From positions 1-64,000 of the forward strand of contig NZ_SLZL01000020.1 in assembly GCF_004342605.1 (NCBI RefSeq): a stretch of DNA of 64,000 nucleotides, given 5' to 3'. The position numbers and the translations under genes were made by a program. Below are positions 1-8,316 of the stretch, piece after piece (positions within the stretch are counted from its first letter, which is position 1; each line of letters begins with the position of its first letter). Source of the DNA: Caulobacter sp. BK020. GTDB lineage: Bacteria > Pseudomonadota > Alphaproteobacteria > Caulobacterales > Caulobacteraceae. The notes beneath the pieces were generated by a model. It was not told where the DNA came from. It searched no databases and saw nothing but the letters and a program-made list of their open reading frames with translations.

Positions 1-1
1 G

Positions 2-73
2 CGCTACGACAAGCTGGCGGCCACCTTCATGGGCTTCGTAACCCTCGCCGCCATCATGCTATGGCTCAAATAG
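2..73 (+). mobile_element. IS5-type transposase, C-terminal tail only
   Basis: The first 23 codons form an open frame that enters from the left edge and ends at TAG (71-73). The peptide begins RYDKLAATFMGFV and ends in an LWLK-type hydrophobic tail, as in the C-terminus of IS5-family DDE transposases (RYDK near the end, then an aliphatic helix). The rest of the element lies outside the window. I could not identify the terminal inverted repeat or a target duplication to its right. It adjoins a decayed monooxygenase gene, so the insertion may have helped break that gene. The family call rests on a short peptide. Confidence 0.6.
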
Positions 74-167
74 CTAAATCGTCACCACAGCCTAGTCCCT
101 GCCCTGGCTACTTGTGCGCCGCCCTTTCACAATCGGCCGGTTGCGCTCCGATCCCGTAAATGGGAAT

Positions 168-439
168 TTATTCCAACAAAGACGGCTCAGAAAGTCGCAC
201 CCAAATGTGGGAAAATATTCCTATCGAGTTGCCGCAACGATTGAGGCGGCGACAGGATTTGTCTGTCGGTCGTCGCGGTCTTTGCCAGTGTCCCCGCCTT
301 CTCGCGGCCATAGTTGGCGGCGCTGCACCGCCGCTGATGTGGTCCAGCGAGGCGAACTGGCAGGCGACGTTGAACGGCTCGCCGTAGCTGACCGTCAGGG
401 TCGCCACGAGCCCGGCTTCAGTTGACGCTTGTCGGTCAT
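168..439 (-). pseudogene. Remnant of an LLM-class flavin-dependent monooxygenase (NtaA/SnaA/DszA type)
   Basis: A plausible start ATG at 439, preceded by GGAGA, opens MTDKRQLK, the usual beginning of these monooxygenases, but hits a stop within 15 codons. In a second frame near 330-407 the peptide TVSYGEPFNVACQFASLDHI followed by SGG matches the family core (EPYN-ARKFASLDHLSGGR). Near 290-330 a third frame gives AANYGRE, which resembles the next conserved block. So the 5' end was shortened and frameshifted, and the remainder is lost towards the transposase. It would have been the last gene of the minus-strand operon, 14 bases after the peroxiredoxin stop. Such enzymes often use FMNH2 to oxidise organosulfur or amine substrates, which fits the neighbours. 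Confidence 0.6.
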
Positions 440-453
440 GGGATGTCTCCGAT

Positions 454-1128
454 CTATTCGGCGGGAACCAGGGTAATGTCGCGGACGGCTTCGAGGACGG
501 GGTCCGCCTCGGTGCGGACCAGCCAGTCGGGGCTGACGTCGACGAAGCGCACGACCCGCTCGTGGTCGATGACGACGACGGCGGGCTGGGGCAGCTCCCA
601 GGTTCCCGTGCCGGTCGTGTCGCCGATGAAGCCGCCCTTGACGCGCTGGGCTGCCTGGCTGGCCTCGTCGGCCGTGTAGAGGATGCCGAATCGGCGGCCG
701 AGGGCGTTATCCGGGTCGGAGGCGACCTTGAACGACAGGCTGTGGCGGGTCTTGATCTCGCCCAGGCGCTCGGGGACCTGCGGACTGACCGCCACCAGAG
801 TGGCGCCGAGATCTCGCAGACCGGGGGCCAGCGCCTCCTCGTAGTATGGCAGGGCGATGTTGCAGGCCGGGCAGCCGGCGAAGCGGAAGAACACCAGCAC
901 GGCCGGACCGCGCTGGATCAACGCCTCCAGCGGCAAGTCGCCGCCCTCGACGTCGCGCAGCACGAACGGATCGAGACGGTCGCCGACCTGGACCCATCGA
1001 GCGGGGTCGGCGGTCTCGACCAGCGTGCGTCGCTGGTCGATATTGATCTTCAGCGCGGCCGGGTCCCAGGTGCGCACGCGCTCGGCGTGCAGGTCGGCCA
1101 GGCGGTCCTTCAGGCTCTTGCGGTTCAT
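454..1128 (-). CDS. Peroxiredoxin-like (AhpC/TSA) protein
   Basis: A 224-residue protein with a thioredoxin-fold AhpC/TSA domain. The motif FFRFAGCPACNIALPYYEEA puts a CxxC at C86 and C89 where peroxiredoxins carry the peroxidatic cysteine; later blocks (LGATLVAVSPQ, FKVASDPDNALGRRFGI, VIDHERVVRFVDVSPDW) follow the family pattern. There is no signal peptide, so it is probably cytoplasmic. The ATG at 1128 overlaps the ferredoxin stop as ATGA, implying translational coupling. In this operon it may remove peroxide leaking from flavin chemistry or reduce a sulfur intermediate. The first role is known for the family; the second is inference. Confidence 0.8.
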   Translation of the reverse strand: MNRKSLKDRLADLHAERVRTWDPAALKINIDQRRTLVETADPARWVQVGDRLDPFVLRDVEGGDLPLEALIQRGPAVLVFFRFAGCPACNIALPYYEEALAPGLRDLGATLVAVSPQVPERLGEIKTRHSLSFKVASDPDNALGRRFGILYTADEASQAAQRVKGGFIGDTTGTGTWELPQPAVVVIDHERVVRFVDVSPDWLVRTEADPVLEAVRDITLVPAE

Positions 1129-1517
1129 GTGGAGCTTCCTTCCTCGGTGCGAGCGGCCTTGGCGGCGGCGAGTTCGATCGCCTGCAGGCGGGCGCGCTCG
1201 AAGATCGCCCCCATCCGCCAGTGTTGATTGGTGCGGTTCGCCGCGTGCTCGCCCCAGCCGTGGTCGCGCCGGAAGGCGCCCAGCTGGCCGGACGCCAGGG
1301 CCTGCTGCGCGGTCACGCCCGCGACCCGCTCGGTCTCGGGCCAGACGAACAGGGCGTCGGCCGGGCAGTAGAGCTCGCACAGCAGGCAGGTCTGGCAGTC
1401 GGCCTGGGCGGCGATCACCGCCTTGCCCCCCTCCCCCAGCGCCAGCACGTCGCTGGGACAGGCTTCGACGCAATCGCCGCAGCCCGAGCAGCGGTCCTCG
1501 ATGACGACCTCGATCAT
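1125..1517 (-). CDS. 2x[4Fe-4S] ferredoxin-type subunit (AprB-like)
   Basis: A 130-residue protein with two complete cluster motifs: CxxCxxCxxxCP at C10, C13, C16, C20 and again at C41, C44, C47, C51. The roughly 70-residue tail (GWGEHAANRTNQHWRMG) has no motif I recognise. The start at 1517 overlaps the flavoprotein stop by one base (TGATG), so the two are almost certainly made together. The pairing of a fumarate-reductase-type flavoprotein with a small bacterioferredoxin resembles the alpha and beta subunits of dissimilatory APS reductase. In sulfonate-utilisation loci of aerobes such pairs are expected to serve sulfur assimilation. The electron-transfer role is well supported; the substrate is not. 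Confidence 0.85.
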   Translation of the reverse strand: MIEVVIEDRCSGCGDCVEACPSDVLALGEGGKAVIAAQADCQTCLLCELYCPADALFVWPETERVAGVTAQQALASGQLGAFRRDHGWGEHAANRTNQHWRMGAIFERARLQAIELAAAKAARTEEGSST

Positions 1518-3103
1518 CAGGCCACCTCCGCCCTAAGCGGGTCTGGGGCCGGCGCGGGCTCGAAACGGGTGAAGACGCGGTCCAGCCCCTGCGCCCGCTG
1601 GCGGCAGGAGAGGCGTGGATCCAGGCCCGGCGCGTCCTCGCGGCGGTGCATGCCCCGGCTCTCGCGCCGCGCCAGGGCGGCCGCCTTGCTCCAGCGCCCG
1701 GCGGCGACCAGGGCGGCGGCCTCGCGCAGCCGCAGACCCGCGCGACCTTCGGCCCGGCCATGGTCGGCCAGCTCTTTCCAGATCCCGTCCAGCCGCGCCA
1801 GCGAAGCCTCAAGCGCCTCGCCCTGGCGGAAGATGTTCTTGTCGTAGGCGTTCAACTCCTCGCGCACGGCCTGGACGGCGCCGGCTGTGTCGACGGGCCG
1901 AACGTCGCGCCGCGGGATCAGGCCGGCCCGGCCCGTAGTGATCGCCAGGTCGGTCGCCCGCGCCCCGGTCGAGCGGGCGCGCCGCGCAGCCGCCGCGCCC
2001 GCCCACTGGCCCGACGACAGGGCCCAGGACGAGTTGACCGCCCCGCCGCCCGAGATCGCGCCGGTCACCAGCTCACGACTGGCGTTGTCGCCCGCGACAT
2101 AGAGACCGGGCACGGCGGTCTGGCAGTCCTGGTCGTCCACGCGCAACCCGCCGATCCCGCGCACCGTGCCCTCCGCGTGCAGAACGACCTCGAAGCGCTC
2201 GCCATAGGCGTCGATCCCCAGACGCGCAAAGGGCAGCACGAAGTTGGGCTGTACCTGCGGCATCACCGCTCGAATGTCGTCGGGCACGCGATCCAGCCGG
2301 CAGAACAGCGGCCCTTTCAGCAGCGCTCGCGCCAGGTGCGGGGTGACGTCCGGACCGTTCGGGATGTCGAGCTCGCGGTCGTCGGCGTCGAACCAGCGGG
2401 CGAAGCTGTAAGCCATCGAGCGAGCCATGTTCGTACCAGCCAGGGCGGGCGTATAGTAGTTGGTGAACTCCATGCCCGAGAGATCGGCGCCGGCCTCGGC
2501 GCCCATCAGCAGGCCGTCGCCAGTATTGGTCGCCGAACCCAACAGGCGCGAGGCGAAGGCTGTGCCGCCCGCCGCCAGCACCACGGCGCCCGCCCGGATG
2601 GTCCACGGCCGCTCGCCGCGCAGGGCGATCCCCGACGCGCCGGCGATCGAGCCGTCGCCGTGGCGCAGCAGCTGCAGCGCCGGATGGTGGTCCAGAATCC
2701 GGGCGCCCGCCGCGACCGCGTACGCGCGCATGGCCCGCATGTATTCCGGGCCGCGCAGCGCACGGTGCTGGATCTCGCCCCGATCGTCGGTCGAGAACGC
2801 GTAGTGGTCGGCCAGGCCCGGCAGGCTGGTCCAGGTCAGGTCCAGGATCCGGCCCATCCAGTCCGGATCGCCGAGGCCCAACGAGCGCTGCAGTCGGTCG
2901 GCGACGGCGGTTTCACGACGGTCCGGAGGCACCCACCAGTGGCCGGGACCGGCCGTGGCGGTGACGCCGCTGGTCCCGCAATGGCCCTTGTCGACCAGTA
3001 CGACGTCCGCGCCCTCCCGCGCCGCCGCCACGGCCGCCCAGGCGCCGGCAAGACCGCCCCCGATGACCAGGACCTCGGTCGCCAGGGTCAGCACCTCGCT
3101 CAC
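1517..3103 (-). CDS. FAD-dependent oxidoreductase, fumarate reductase/APS-reductase-alpha type
   Basis: A 528-residue flavoprotein. The N-terminal dinucleotide fold is clear: EVLVIGGGLAGAWAAVAAA from about residue 10, then VVLVDKGHCGTSG, with a second FAD contact near the end of the catalytic region (GLYVAGDNASRELVTGAISG). The C-terminal helical part (LARLDGIWKELADHGRAEGR) matches the succinate dehydrogenase/fumarate reductase flavoprotein family. It starts at GTG 3103, overlapping the binding-protein stop (GTGA), and its own stop overlaps the ferredoxin start. Together they form a two-subunit flavo-iron-sulfur enzyme. Its placement behind a sulfonate-type binding lipoprotein suggests a redox step on an imported sulfur compound, but the sequence alone does not give the substrate. 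Confidence 0.8.
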   Translation of the reverse strand: MSEVLTLATEVLVIGGGLAGAWAAVAAAREGADVVLVDKGHCGTSGVTATAGPGHWWVPPDRRETAVADRLQRSLGLGDPDWMGRILDLTWTSLPGLADHYAFSTDDRGEIQHRALRGPEYMRAMRAYAVAAGARILDHHPALQLLRHGDGSIAGASGIALRGERPWTIRAGAVVLAAGGTAFASRLLGSATNTGDGLLMGAEAGADLSGMEFTNYYTPALAGTNMARSMAYSFARWFDADDRELDIPNGPDVTPHLARALLKGPLFCRLDRVPDDIRAVMPQVQPNFVLPFARLGIDAYGERFEVVLHAEGTVRGIGGLRVDDQDCQTAVPGLYVAGDNASRELVTGAISGGGAVNSSWALSSGQWAGAAAARRARSTGARATDLAITTGRAGLIPRRDVRPVDTAGAVQAVREELNAYDKNIFRQGEALEASLARLDGIWKELADHGRAEGRAGLRLREAAALVAAGRWSKAAALARRESRGMHRREDAPGLDPRLSCRQRAQGLDRVFTRFEPAPAPDPLRAEVA

Positions 3104-4038
3104 GCCAGCGCCCCGTTGAACGAGGCGTCGAAGGCGCCAGCGGGATCGCGCGTGGTGTTCACCCCTCCGACGGACCGGAAGCGGTCGAGTACAGCGCGGC
3201 CCTCCTCGATCGCGACGGCGTCGATAGGAACAGGCCGGAAGCGGTAGCTGCGGGCCGTGTAGAGCGCCACGTCGTCGGAAAGGCCGGTTTCCCGGGCCAG
3301 CACCTTCGCGAACGTATCGGGATTGTTCAACGCCCAGCGGCGCGCCTTGGCCAGCCGTTTCAGAAAGTCCTCGATCTGCGGCCGCTTGGTCGCGATCGCC
3401 GTCTCGCTGGCTGCCTCATAGCCATAGCCGCTGAGCAGTCCGTCGCCGTCGACGAGGACCCGCGCGGTGTCGTGCAGGGTGGCCAGGCCGATGTACGAGC
3501 CCCAGGTCACCCATGCGTCGATCGAGCCGGCCGTGAAGGCCGCCTTGGCGTCTCCTGGATTGAGGAAGACGACCGAAACGTCGTCGGCCTTGAGGCCGGC
3601 CTTCTCGAGCACACGCAGCAGCAGGTAATGGCCGATCGATCCCTTGCCCGTGGCGATCCTCTTGCCGCGCAGGTCGCCAGGCGACCGGATCGGAGAATCC
3701 TTGCGCACCAGGATGGCCGTGGCGGAGCCGCCGCTGCGCCCGGCCTGCACGGCCTTGATCCTGGCTCCGCCGGCATAGGCGAACAGGAACGGCGCATCGC
3801 CGGCCTCGCCCAGGTCGACCGCGCCGGCCGACAGGGCCTCCAGCAACGGCGCGGCGGCCGGGAATTCGCTCCACTCGATCTTGTAGGGAGCCCCCTCCAG
3901 GACCCCTGACGCCAGCAATACGGCCTTGGTGCTGCCCCTTTGGCTGCCGACCTTGAGGACGGTTAGCCCCCCCGTCCTTGAGCAGGCGGCGAGACCCGCG
4001 AAGGCCAGGCCGGCGACGAGAAGCTGGCGTCGATCCAT
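3100..4038 (-). CDS. Sulfonate/taurine-type ABC transporter substrate-binding lipoprotein
   Basis: A 312-residue periplasmic binding protein of the SsuA/TauA (NMT1-like) family. The N-terminus MDRRQLLVAGLAFAGLAACS is a short signal peptide with an AGLAAC lipobox, so it is probably membrane-anchored in the periplasm. Family features include LKVGSQRGSTKAVLLASG, the EALSAGAVDLGEAGDAPFLF block, the RGKRIATGKGS loop and AFTAGSIDAWVTWGSY. I chose the ATG at 4038 because it opens the signal peptide; the longer open frame upstream overlaps the TonB receptor in a non-coding-like reading. The matching permease and ATPase lie on the other strand at 9279-10900. A second binding protein is at 13865. Confidence 0.85.
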   Translation of the reverse strand: MDRRQLLVAGLAFAGLAACSRTGGLTVLKVGSQRGSTKAVLLASGVLEGAPYKIEWSEFPAAAPLLEALSAGAVDLGEAGDAPFLFAYAGGARIKAVQAGRSGGSATAILVRKDSPIRSPGDLRGKRIATGKGSIGHYLLLRVLEKAGLKADDVSVVFLNPGDAKAAFTAGSIDAWVTWGSYIGLATLHDTARVLVDGDGLLSGYGYEAASETAIATKRPQIEDFLKRLAKARRWALNNPDTFAKVLARETGLSDDVALYTARSYRFRPVPIDAVAIEEGRAVLDRFRSVGGVNTTRDPAGAFDASFNGALA

Positions 4039-4049
4039 CCCGCCCTCCC

Positions 4050-6719
4050 TCAGAACTGCTGGGTCAGGCGGGCGTAGTAGTAGCCGCCGGTGATGCCGAA
4101 GGGCGAGAAGATGCCGAACTGGCCCGTGCCCAGGTCGGCGTTGACGATTCCGATCTTGTCGGGATGCTTGTCGAACAGGTTGTTGGCCCCGATGGCGACG
4201 TTGGTGGACGGACGGACCTGCCAGGCGATGTCCAGGTCGGTGACCCACTTGGGGCTGAACGTCCGGTCCAGGCTGGCCGACGTGCCGGCCTCGGTGTAGC
4301 GGCCATAGCGGGTGTTGCGCAGGCTGGCGCTCCAGTCGCCCAGCGACCACTGGGCGCCGACGATGATCTTCTCGCGCGGGGTGCCGATCGTCAGGTCGGC
4401 GATCTTCTGGCGGTCGAACAGGACCAGGTTAGGATTGACCGCCGTCAGGACTGCTGGCGTGGCCTTCAGCTTGGTGACCTTGGTCTTGTTAAAGGTGTAG
4501 GCGGCGTTCAGGTTCAGACGCCCGAACTCGCCCAGGCTGAAGCCGTACTCGCCGACGAAGTCCAAGCCCGTCGTCCGGGTGGAAACCGCGTTGGTGTAGT
4601 AGGTCGCCGTCAGCCCCTGCGGGAACCGTACCAGCAGCGGCGCCAGGTCCGCGCGCGACGACAGCTGCGCCACCGACAGGTCGAGATTGCTGGTGTCGAC
4701 GATGCGGTCGTCGATCTGGATCTCGTAGGCGTCCAGGGTCAGGCGCAGGCCGGCGAGCGGCTCGGCGGTGACCCCGAAGCTGTAATTGGTCGAGGTTTCC
4801 GGCTTGAGCGTCTCCGCGCCCAGCGCTTTCGCCTCAGCGCTGTCGGTGCGCAGCACCTTGGTTGGGAAGGTCAGGTACTCGCCGGCTGCGCAGGGCGCGC
4901 CCCGGAAGATGTTGTTGGGCGCGGCCGGGCACAAGCTGCCGTTGATGGTCGAGGTGGCGAACAACACCTGGCCCAGCGATGGGGCGCGGAAGCCGTTGCT
5001 GACCGTGGCCCGCACGGCGTAGCCCGGCAGGAACTCCCAGCGCGTGGTCAGCTTGCCGCTGAAGGTGTCGCCCACTCCTTTGCCGTATTTCTCGTACCGG
5101 CCGGCCAGGCCGACGTACCAGCCGTCGGTGACGTTGGTCCCGACATCGACATAGGCCGCGCCGCTGTGGCGATGGGTCGAGCCGGCGTCTTCCGGCGCGG
5201 TGCCGGCATAGGAGGCCAGGCCTGGGTTCGGGCGCAGGCCGGCGAACGGCTGGCCGGCCGGGATCGCGTAGTCGCCGACGACGTAGGAGGCCGCGTCCCC
5301 CGCCTCGATCAGGAAACGCTCGTAGCGATGCTCCAGTCCCCAGGAGACCTGCAGCGGATGCGGCAGCCAGCCCGGCGTCACCTCGCGGGTGACGTCCAGA
5401 TTGTTGGTCCACTGCCGGAACTCGTGGGTCGACAGGTGGAAGTAGGTCGGACTGGACGGGCCCAGCGTGGCGTTCAGGGTGTTCTGGCCGTCCAGCTGGG
5501 CGTGGTCCTGGGCCAGGGTCGTCGACAGGTCCCACGCCCAGCCGGCCTTCTCGCCGCGCGCGCCGAAGCTGGTCTGGAAGTCCAGCTCGAAGATCCTGCG
5601 CTGGGCGTTGAAGCCGTTCGGATAGACCTCGGGCAGCGAATTTCGGTTCAGCGGCCGCCCCGCCGTGACGCCGGCGACGGGCGCCAGGTTGGGCAAGAAG
5701 CTGCCGGTGACCTTCCGCGACGAGCGGTGGCTGAGCGTGCCCGACGAATAGAGCTTTAGATCTCGCCAGGGCAGTTCGGCGTTGTACGAGGCCGCCAGGA
5801 TGTCCTCCTCGCCCGGCCCGTAGCTCTGCCCCCAGAAGTAACGGTCGGCGGTCGCGTCGCGTGGGTCGGGCGTCACCGTGGTCACGCCGCCCACACTCGT
5901 GACGGTCGGTTGATAGATGTATTGCGCACGCGAGGGCACGGCGCGGCTGGCCGCCTCGTTGTTCTTCCAGTTCAGGGCCAAGCTGAGGAAGCCGCCATTC
6001 TCGCCCAGCGGCCGACCCCAGTTGAGCGTGGCGGCGCGGGTGTCGCCGTCGCCCAGATAGTTCTGGCCGCCGGTGTAGCTGAACGAACCGCCTTCGGAAT
6101 CGTCCTTCAGGATGATGTTGACCACGCCGGCGATGGCGTCGGAGCCATACTGGGCCGAGGCTCCGTCGCGCAGCACCTCGATCCGCTCGATCGCCGAGGC
6201 CGGGATGAGGTCGAGGTCGACCGGCGCCCCGCCCCGGCCGACGCGGGCCAGGTTGTTGATCAGGGCGGTGCCGTGTCGGCGCTTGCCGTTGACCAGGAAC
6301 AGGGCCTGATCGCCGTTCAGGCCGCGCAGGGTGATGGCCCGCACTGTCCACGAGGTGCCGCCACCGTTGACGCCCGGCAGGTTGAACGACGGGATCAGGG
6401 TGTTGAGCACCTCCTTCAGGCCCACCTTGCCGGTGGCCAGCAGTTGCTCGCCGCTGATCACATCGACGGGCGCGGGGCTGTCGGCGACGGTGCGGCGCAC
6501 ACCCCGCACGCCGGTGACGATGACGCTGTCGAGCGCCGTCACGCCTTCGTCGGCGGTCGGCGCCGGCGTCGTTTCGGCCGCATGAACGGCGCCGCTGCTC
6601 AACGCCAGCACCGAGGCGCAGGTCAGCAGCGTCAACTGGAAGCTCAGCTTGAAAGGATTCAGTCGGACCGCGGTCCGCGCTGGAAGCAAGGTCAAAGGTC
6701 TACCCCCGCGCTCGGTCAC
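4050..6719 (-). CDS. TonB-dependent outer-membrane receptor (sulfur island, first)
   Basis: Up to 889 residues. A signal peptide ends near AVHA/AETT (about residue 48). It is followed by a TonB box-like segment (SVIVTGVRGVRRTV), a plug domain (PVDVISGEQLL through IERIEVLRDGASAQYGSDAIAGVVNI) and a 22-strand-type barrel ending in the aromatic ARLTQQF needed for outer-membrane assembly. The GTG at 6719 lacks a good ribosome site; a TTG at 6695 sits six bases after GGGGG and may be the real start. It lies 11 bases upstream of the binding-lipoprotein gene on the same strand, so it most likely imports the same ligand into the periplasm. The ligand is not identifiable from sequence; an organosulfur compound is inferred from context. 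Confidence 0.88.
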   Translation of the reverse strand: MTERGGRPLTLLPARTAVRLNPFKLSFQLTLLTCASVLALSSGAVHAAETTPAPTADEGVTALDSVIVTGVRGVRRTVADSPAPVDVISGEQLLATGKVGLKEVLNTLIPSFNLPGVNGGGTSWTVRAITLRGLNGDQALFLVNGKRRHGTALINNLARVGRGGAPVDLDLIPASAIERIEVLRDGASAQYGSDAIAGVVNIILKDDSEGGSFSYTGGQNYLGDGDTRAATLNWGRPLGENGGFLSLALNWKNNEAASRAVPSRAQYIYQPTVTSVGGVTTVTPDPRDATADRYFWGQSYGPGEEDILAASYNAELPWRDLKLYSSGTLSHRSSRKVTGSFLPNLAPVAGVTAGRPLNRNSLPEVYPNGFNAQRRIFELDFQTSFGARGEKAGWAWDLSTTLAQDHAQLDGQNTLNATLGPSSPTYFHLSTHEFRQWTNNLDVTREVTPGWLPHPLQVSWGLEHRYERFLIEAGDAASYVVGDYAIPAGQPFAGLRPNPGLASYAGTAPEDAGSTHRHSGAAYVDVGTNVTDGWYVGLAGRYEKYGKGVGDTFSGKLTTRWEFLPGYAVRATVSNGFRAPSLGQVLFATSTINGSLCPAAPNNIFRGAPCAAGEYLTFPTKVLRTDSAEAKALGAETLKPETSTNYSFGVTAEPLAGLRLTLDAYEIQIDDRIVDTSNLDLSVAQLSSRADLAPLLVRFPQGLTATYYTNAVSTRTTGLDFVGEYGFSLGEFGRLNLNAAYTFNKTKVTKLKATPAVLTAVNPNLVLFDRQKIADLTIGTPREKIIVGAQWSLGDWSASLRNTRYGRYTEAGTSASLDRTFSPKWVTDLDIAWQVRPSTNVAIGANNLFDKHPDKIGIVNADLGTGQFGIFSPFGITGGYYYARLTQQF

Positions 6720-6827
6720 GCCGGGCGTCGTCTTGTGGTCTTGAAGTTGGAAGCCCCGTTCCCGGAGCGACTTGGATCGGACGCGGCGACCATGGCGACC
6801 GGGCCGCCGCTGCGCGATCGAGTATTT

Positions 6828-6845
6828 CTCTGAATAAATTCAGAG
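6828..6845. promoter_or_regulatory. Perfect 8-2-8 palindrome in the divergent promoter region
   Basis: CTCTGAAT-AA-ATTCAGAG is a perfect inverted repeat in the AT-rich centre of the 241-base gap between the TonB receptor (leftward) and the FAD/NAD(P) oxidoreductase (rightward). A TTTTATATAT tract follows. The position fits an operator for a dimeric regulator acting on the receptor promoter. I did not find a second copy in the window. Confidence 0.45.
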
Positions 6846-6936
6846 TTTTATATATCGCGTCGGGCAATAAGCGACATTTGCCGCACGCATAGCGTCAAGG
6901 CGGCTTGCGGGATGTCGAGCGATGGTCGAGAAAATC

Positions 6937-6951
6937 CTATTCTTCTTATAG
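6937..6951. promoter_or_regulatory. Possible LysR-type site CTAT-N7-ATAG upstream of 6961
   Basis: CTATTCTTCTTATAG ends nine bases before the ATG of the oxidoreductase gene. It shares the CTAT-N7-ATAG form with the site at 9194-9208 next to the lysR gene. LysR-type regulators bind short interrupted dyads of about this size. The site is very close to the start codon, so it would repress or overlap the transcript start. Only the dyad itself is seen; binding is inferred. Confidence 0.35.
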
Positions 6952-6960
6952 AGTTTCCCC

Positions 6961-8316
6961 ATGCCCCCTAGACCAGCACCTGTCATCGCCGTGGTGGGCG
7001 CGGGGTTCAGCGGGGTGACGACGGCCCTGAACATCCTCAAGCGCTCGGCCGACGCCAAGGTGATCCTGTTCGAGCGGCGTTCGCCTGTCGGCCTTGGGGC
7101 GGCCTACGCTTCACACAATCCGGGTCATCGCCTGAACGTGCGGGCAGGCAACATGAGCGCCTGGCCGGACGATCCCGAACACTTCGTCAGATGGCTGAGC
7201 CGTGAGCGGTTCGCCCTCGGCCCGGCGGACTTCGCCACGCGCGCGGACTATGGTCGCTATATCCAGCAGCAGGTCGTCGAGATCGTCGAAAGGGCCGCCG
7301 GCGCCGCCCGCCTGGTGGTCGCGCCAGACGCGGTGATCGGGATCGAGCCAGGCGGCGACGGCTGGCGGCTGCGGTGCGCCATGGGACGGGCGGTCACGGC
7401 CCATGCCGTCGTCCTGGCCCTGGGCAATCCGCCGCCGGCGCGACCGCCGGGGATCGACGAGACCTTCGCCGCCTCGGAGGCCTATGTCGCCGATCCCTGG
7501 CGTTGGAACGCGACCGATCTGCCGGCGGGGCCGGTTTTGCTGATCGGCACGGGCCTGACCATGGTCGACGTGGCGCTGTCGCTGAACGACGCGCAACCGG
7601 GCCGCCCCATGCTGGCGTTGTCGCGGCGCGGCCTGGCGCCGCTGGAGCACGACGGCGCGCCGCCGCTGATCCTCCCGACGCCGCCGGCCAACGATCTGTC
7701 GCCGCTGGAGGCGTTCGGCTGGCTGCGCGCCGCCGCCGCCGACCACGGCTGGCGTACCGCGATCGACGCCATTCGGCCGGCGACCCAGGCCTTGTGGCGC
7801 GGCTGGTCGACAGCGCAGAAACAGGCCTTCCTGCGTCACGCCCGTCCGTTCTGGGACATCCACCGCCACCGCCTGGCCCCGCTGGTCGCCCGCAGGATCG
7901 GCGCCCTGCGCGGCACTGGCCAACTGGTCCTGGCGGCCGGCAAAATCCGCAGCCTGAAGCTCGAAGCCGACGGCTTCGCCCTGTGCCGCTGGCGCGGGCG
8001 GGGTCAGGAGACGGGCTACGCCTTCCGCGCGGCCAGGGTCATCAACTGCACCGGTCCGACCGGGGACGTACTGACCTCGTCCGATCCGTTGATCCAGGAC
8101 CTGGTTCAGCGCGGCCTGGCCCGGCCCGATCCGTTGCGCCTTGGCTTCGATGTCGACGACGACAACCGCGTGCGCGACGTCTCCGGCCAAGCCTCGCCGA
8201 CTCTGCTGGCCGTCGGCCCGGCGACGCGCGGAACCTCGTGGGAGATCACCGCCGTGCCGGACATCCGCATCCAGGCCGCCGCCGTGGCCGAGGGGGTGCT
8301 CGCGGCGCTAGCCTAG
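6961..8316 (+). CDS. FAD/NAD(P)-binding oxidoreductase (COG4529-like)
   Basis: A 451-residue protein with an N-terminal FAD-binding fold (VIAVVGAGFSGVTTALNIL), the GLGAAYASHNPGHRLNVRAGNMS block typical of the FAD_NAD_binding_9 family, and a second dinucleotide motif (VLLIGTGLTMVDVALSL near residue 195). A C-terminal block (VINCTGPTGDVLTSSDPLI through LLAVGPATRGTSWEITAVPDIR) is also family-typical. Members act as NAD(P)H-dependent flavoproteins of unknown substrate. It is divergent from the TonB receptor, and its stop overlaps the stop of the convergent lysR gene (8313-8316). A role in processing the imported sulfur compound is an inference from location only. Confidence 0.75.
   Translation: MPPRPAPVIAVVGAGFSGVTTALNILKRSADAKVILFERRSPVGLGAAYASHNPGHRLNVRAGNMSAWPDDPEHFVRWLSRERFALGPADFATRADYGRYIQQQVVEIVERAAGAARLVVAPDAVIGIEPGGDGWRLRCAMGRAVTAHAVVLALGNPPPARPPGIDETFAASEAYVADPWRWNATDLPAGPVLLIGTGLTMVDVALSLNDAQPGRPMLALSRRGLAPLEHDGAPPLILPTPPANDLSPLEAFGWLRAAAADHGWRTAIDAIRPATQALWRGWSTAQKQAFLRHARPFWDIHRHRLAPLVARRIGALRGTGQLVLAAGKIRSLKLEADGFALCRWRGRGQETGYAFRAARVINCTGPTGDVLTSSDPLIQDLVQRGLARPDPLRLGFDVDDDNRVRDVSGQASPTLLAVGPATRGTSWEITAVPDIRIQAAAVAEGVLAALA

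Noticed and set aside
3978-5759. 593-codon plus-strand ORF opposite the first TonB receptor
   Set aside because: It is antisense to a convincing receptor, is rich in Arg, Gly and Gln, shows no motif, and such long shadow frames are normal in GC-rich DNA.
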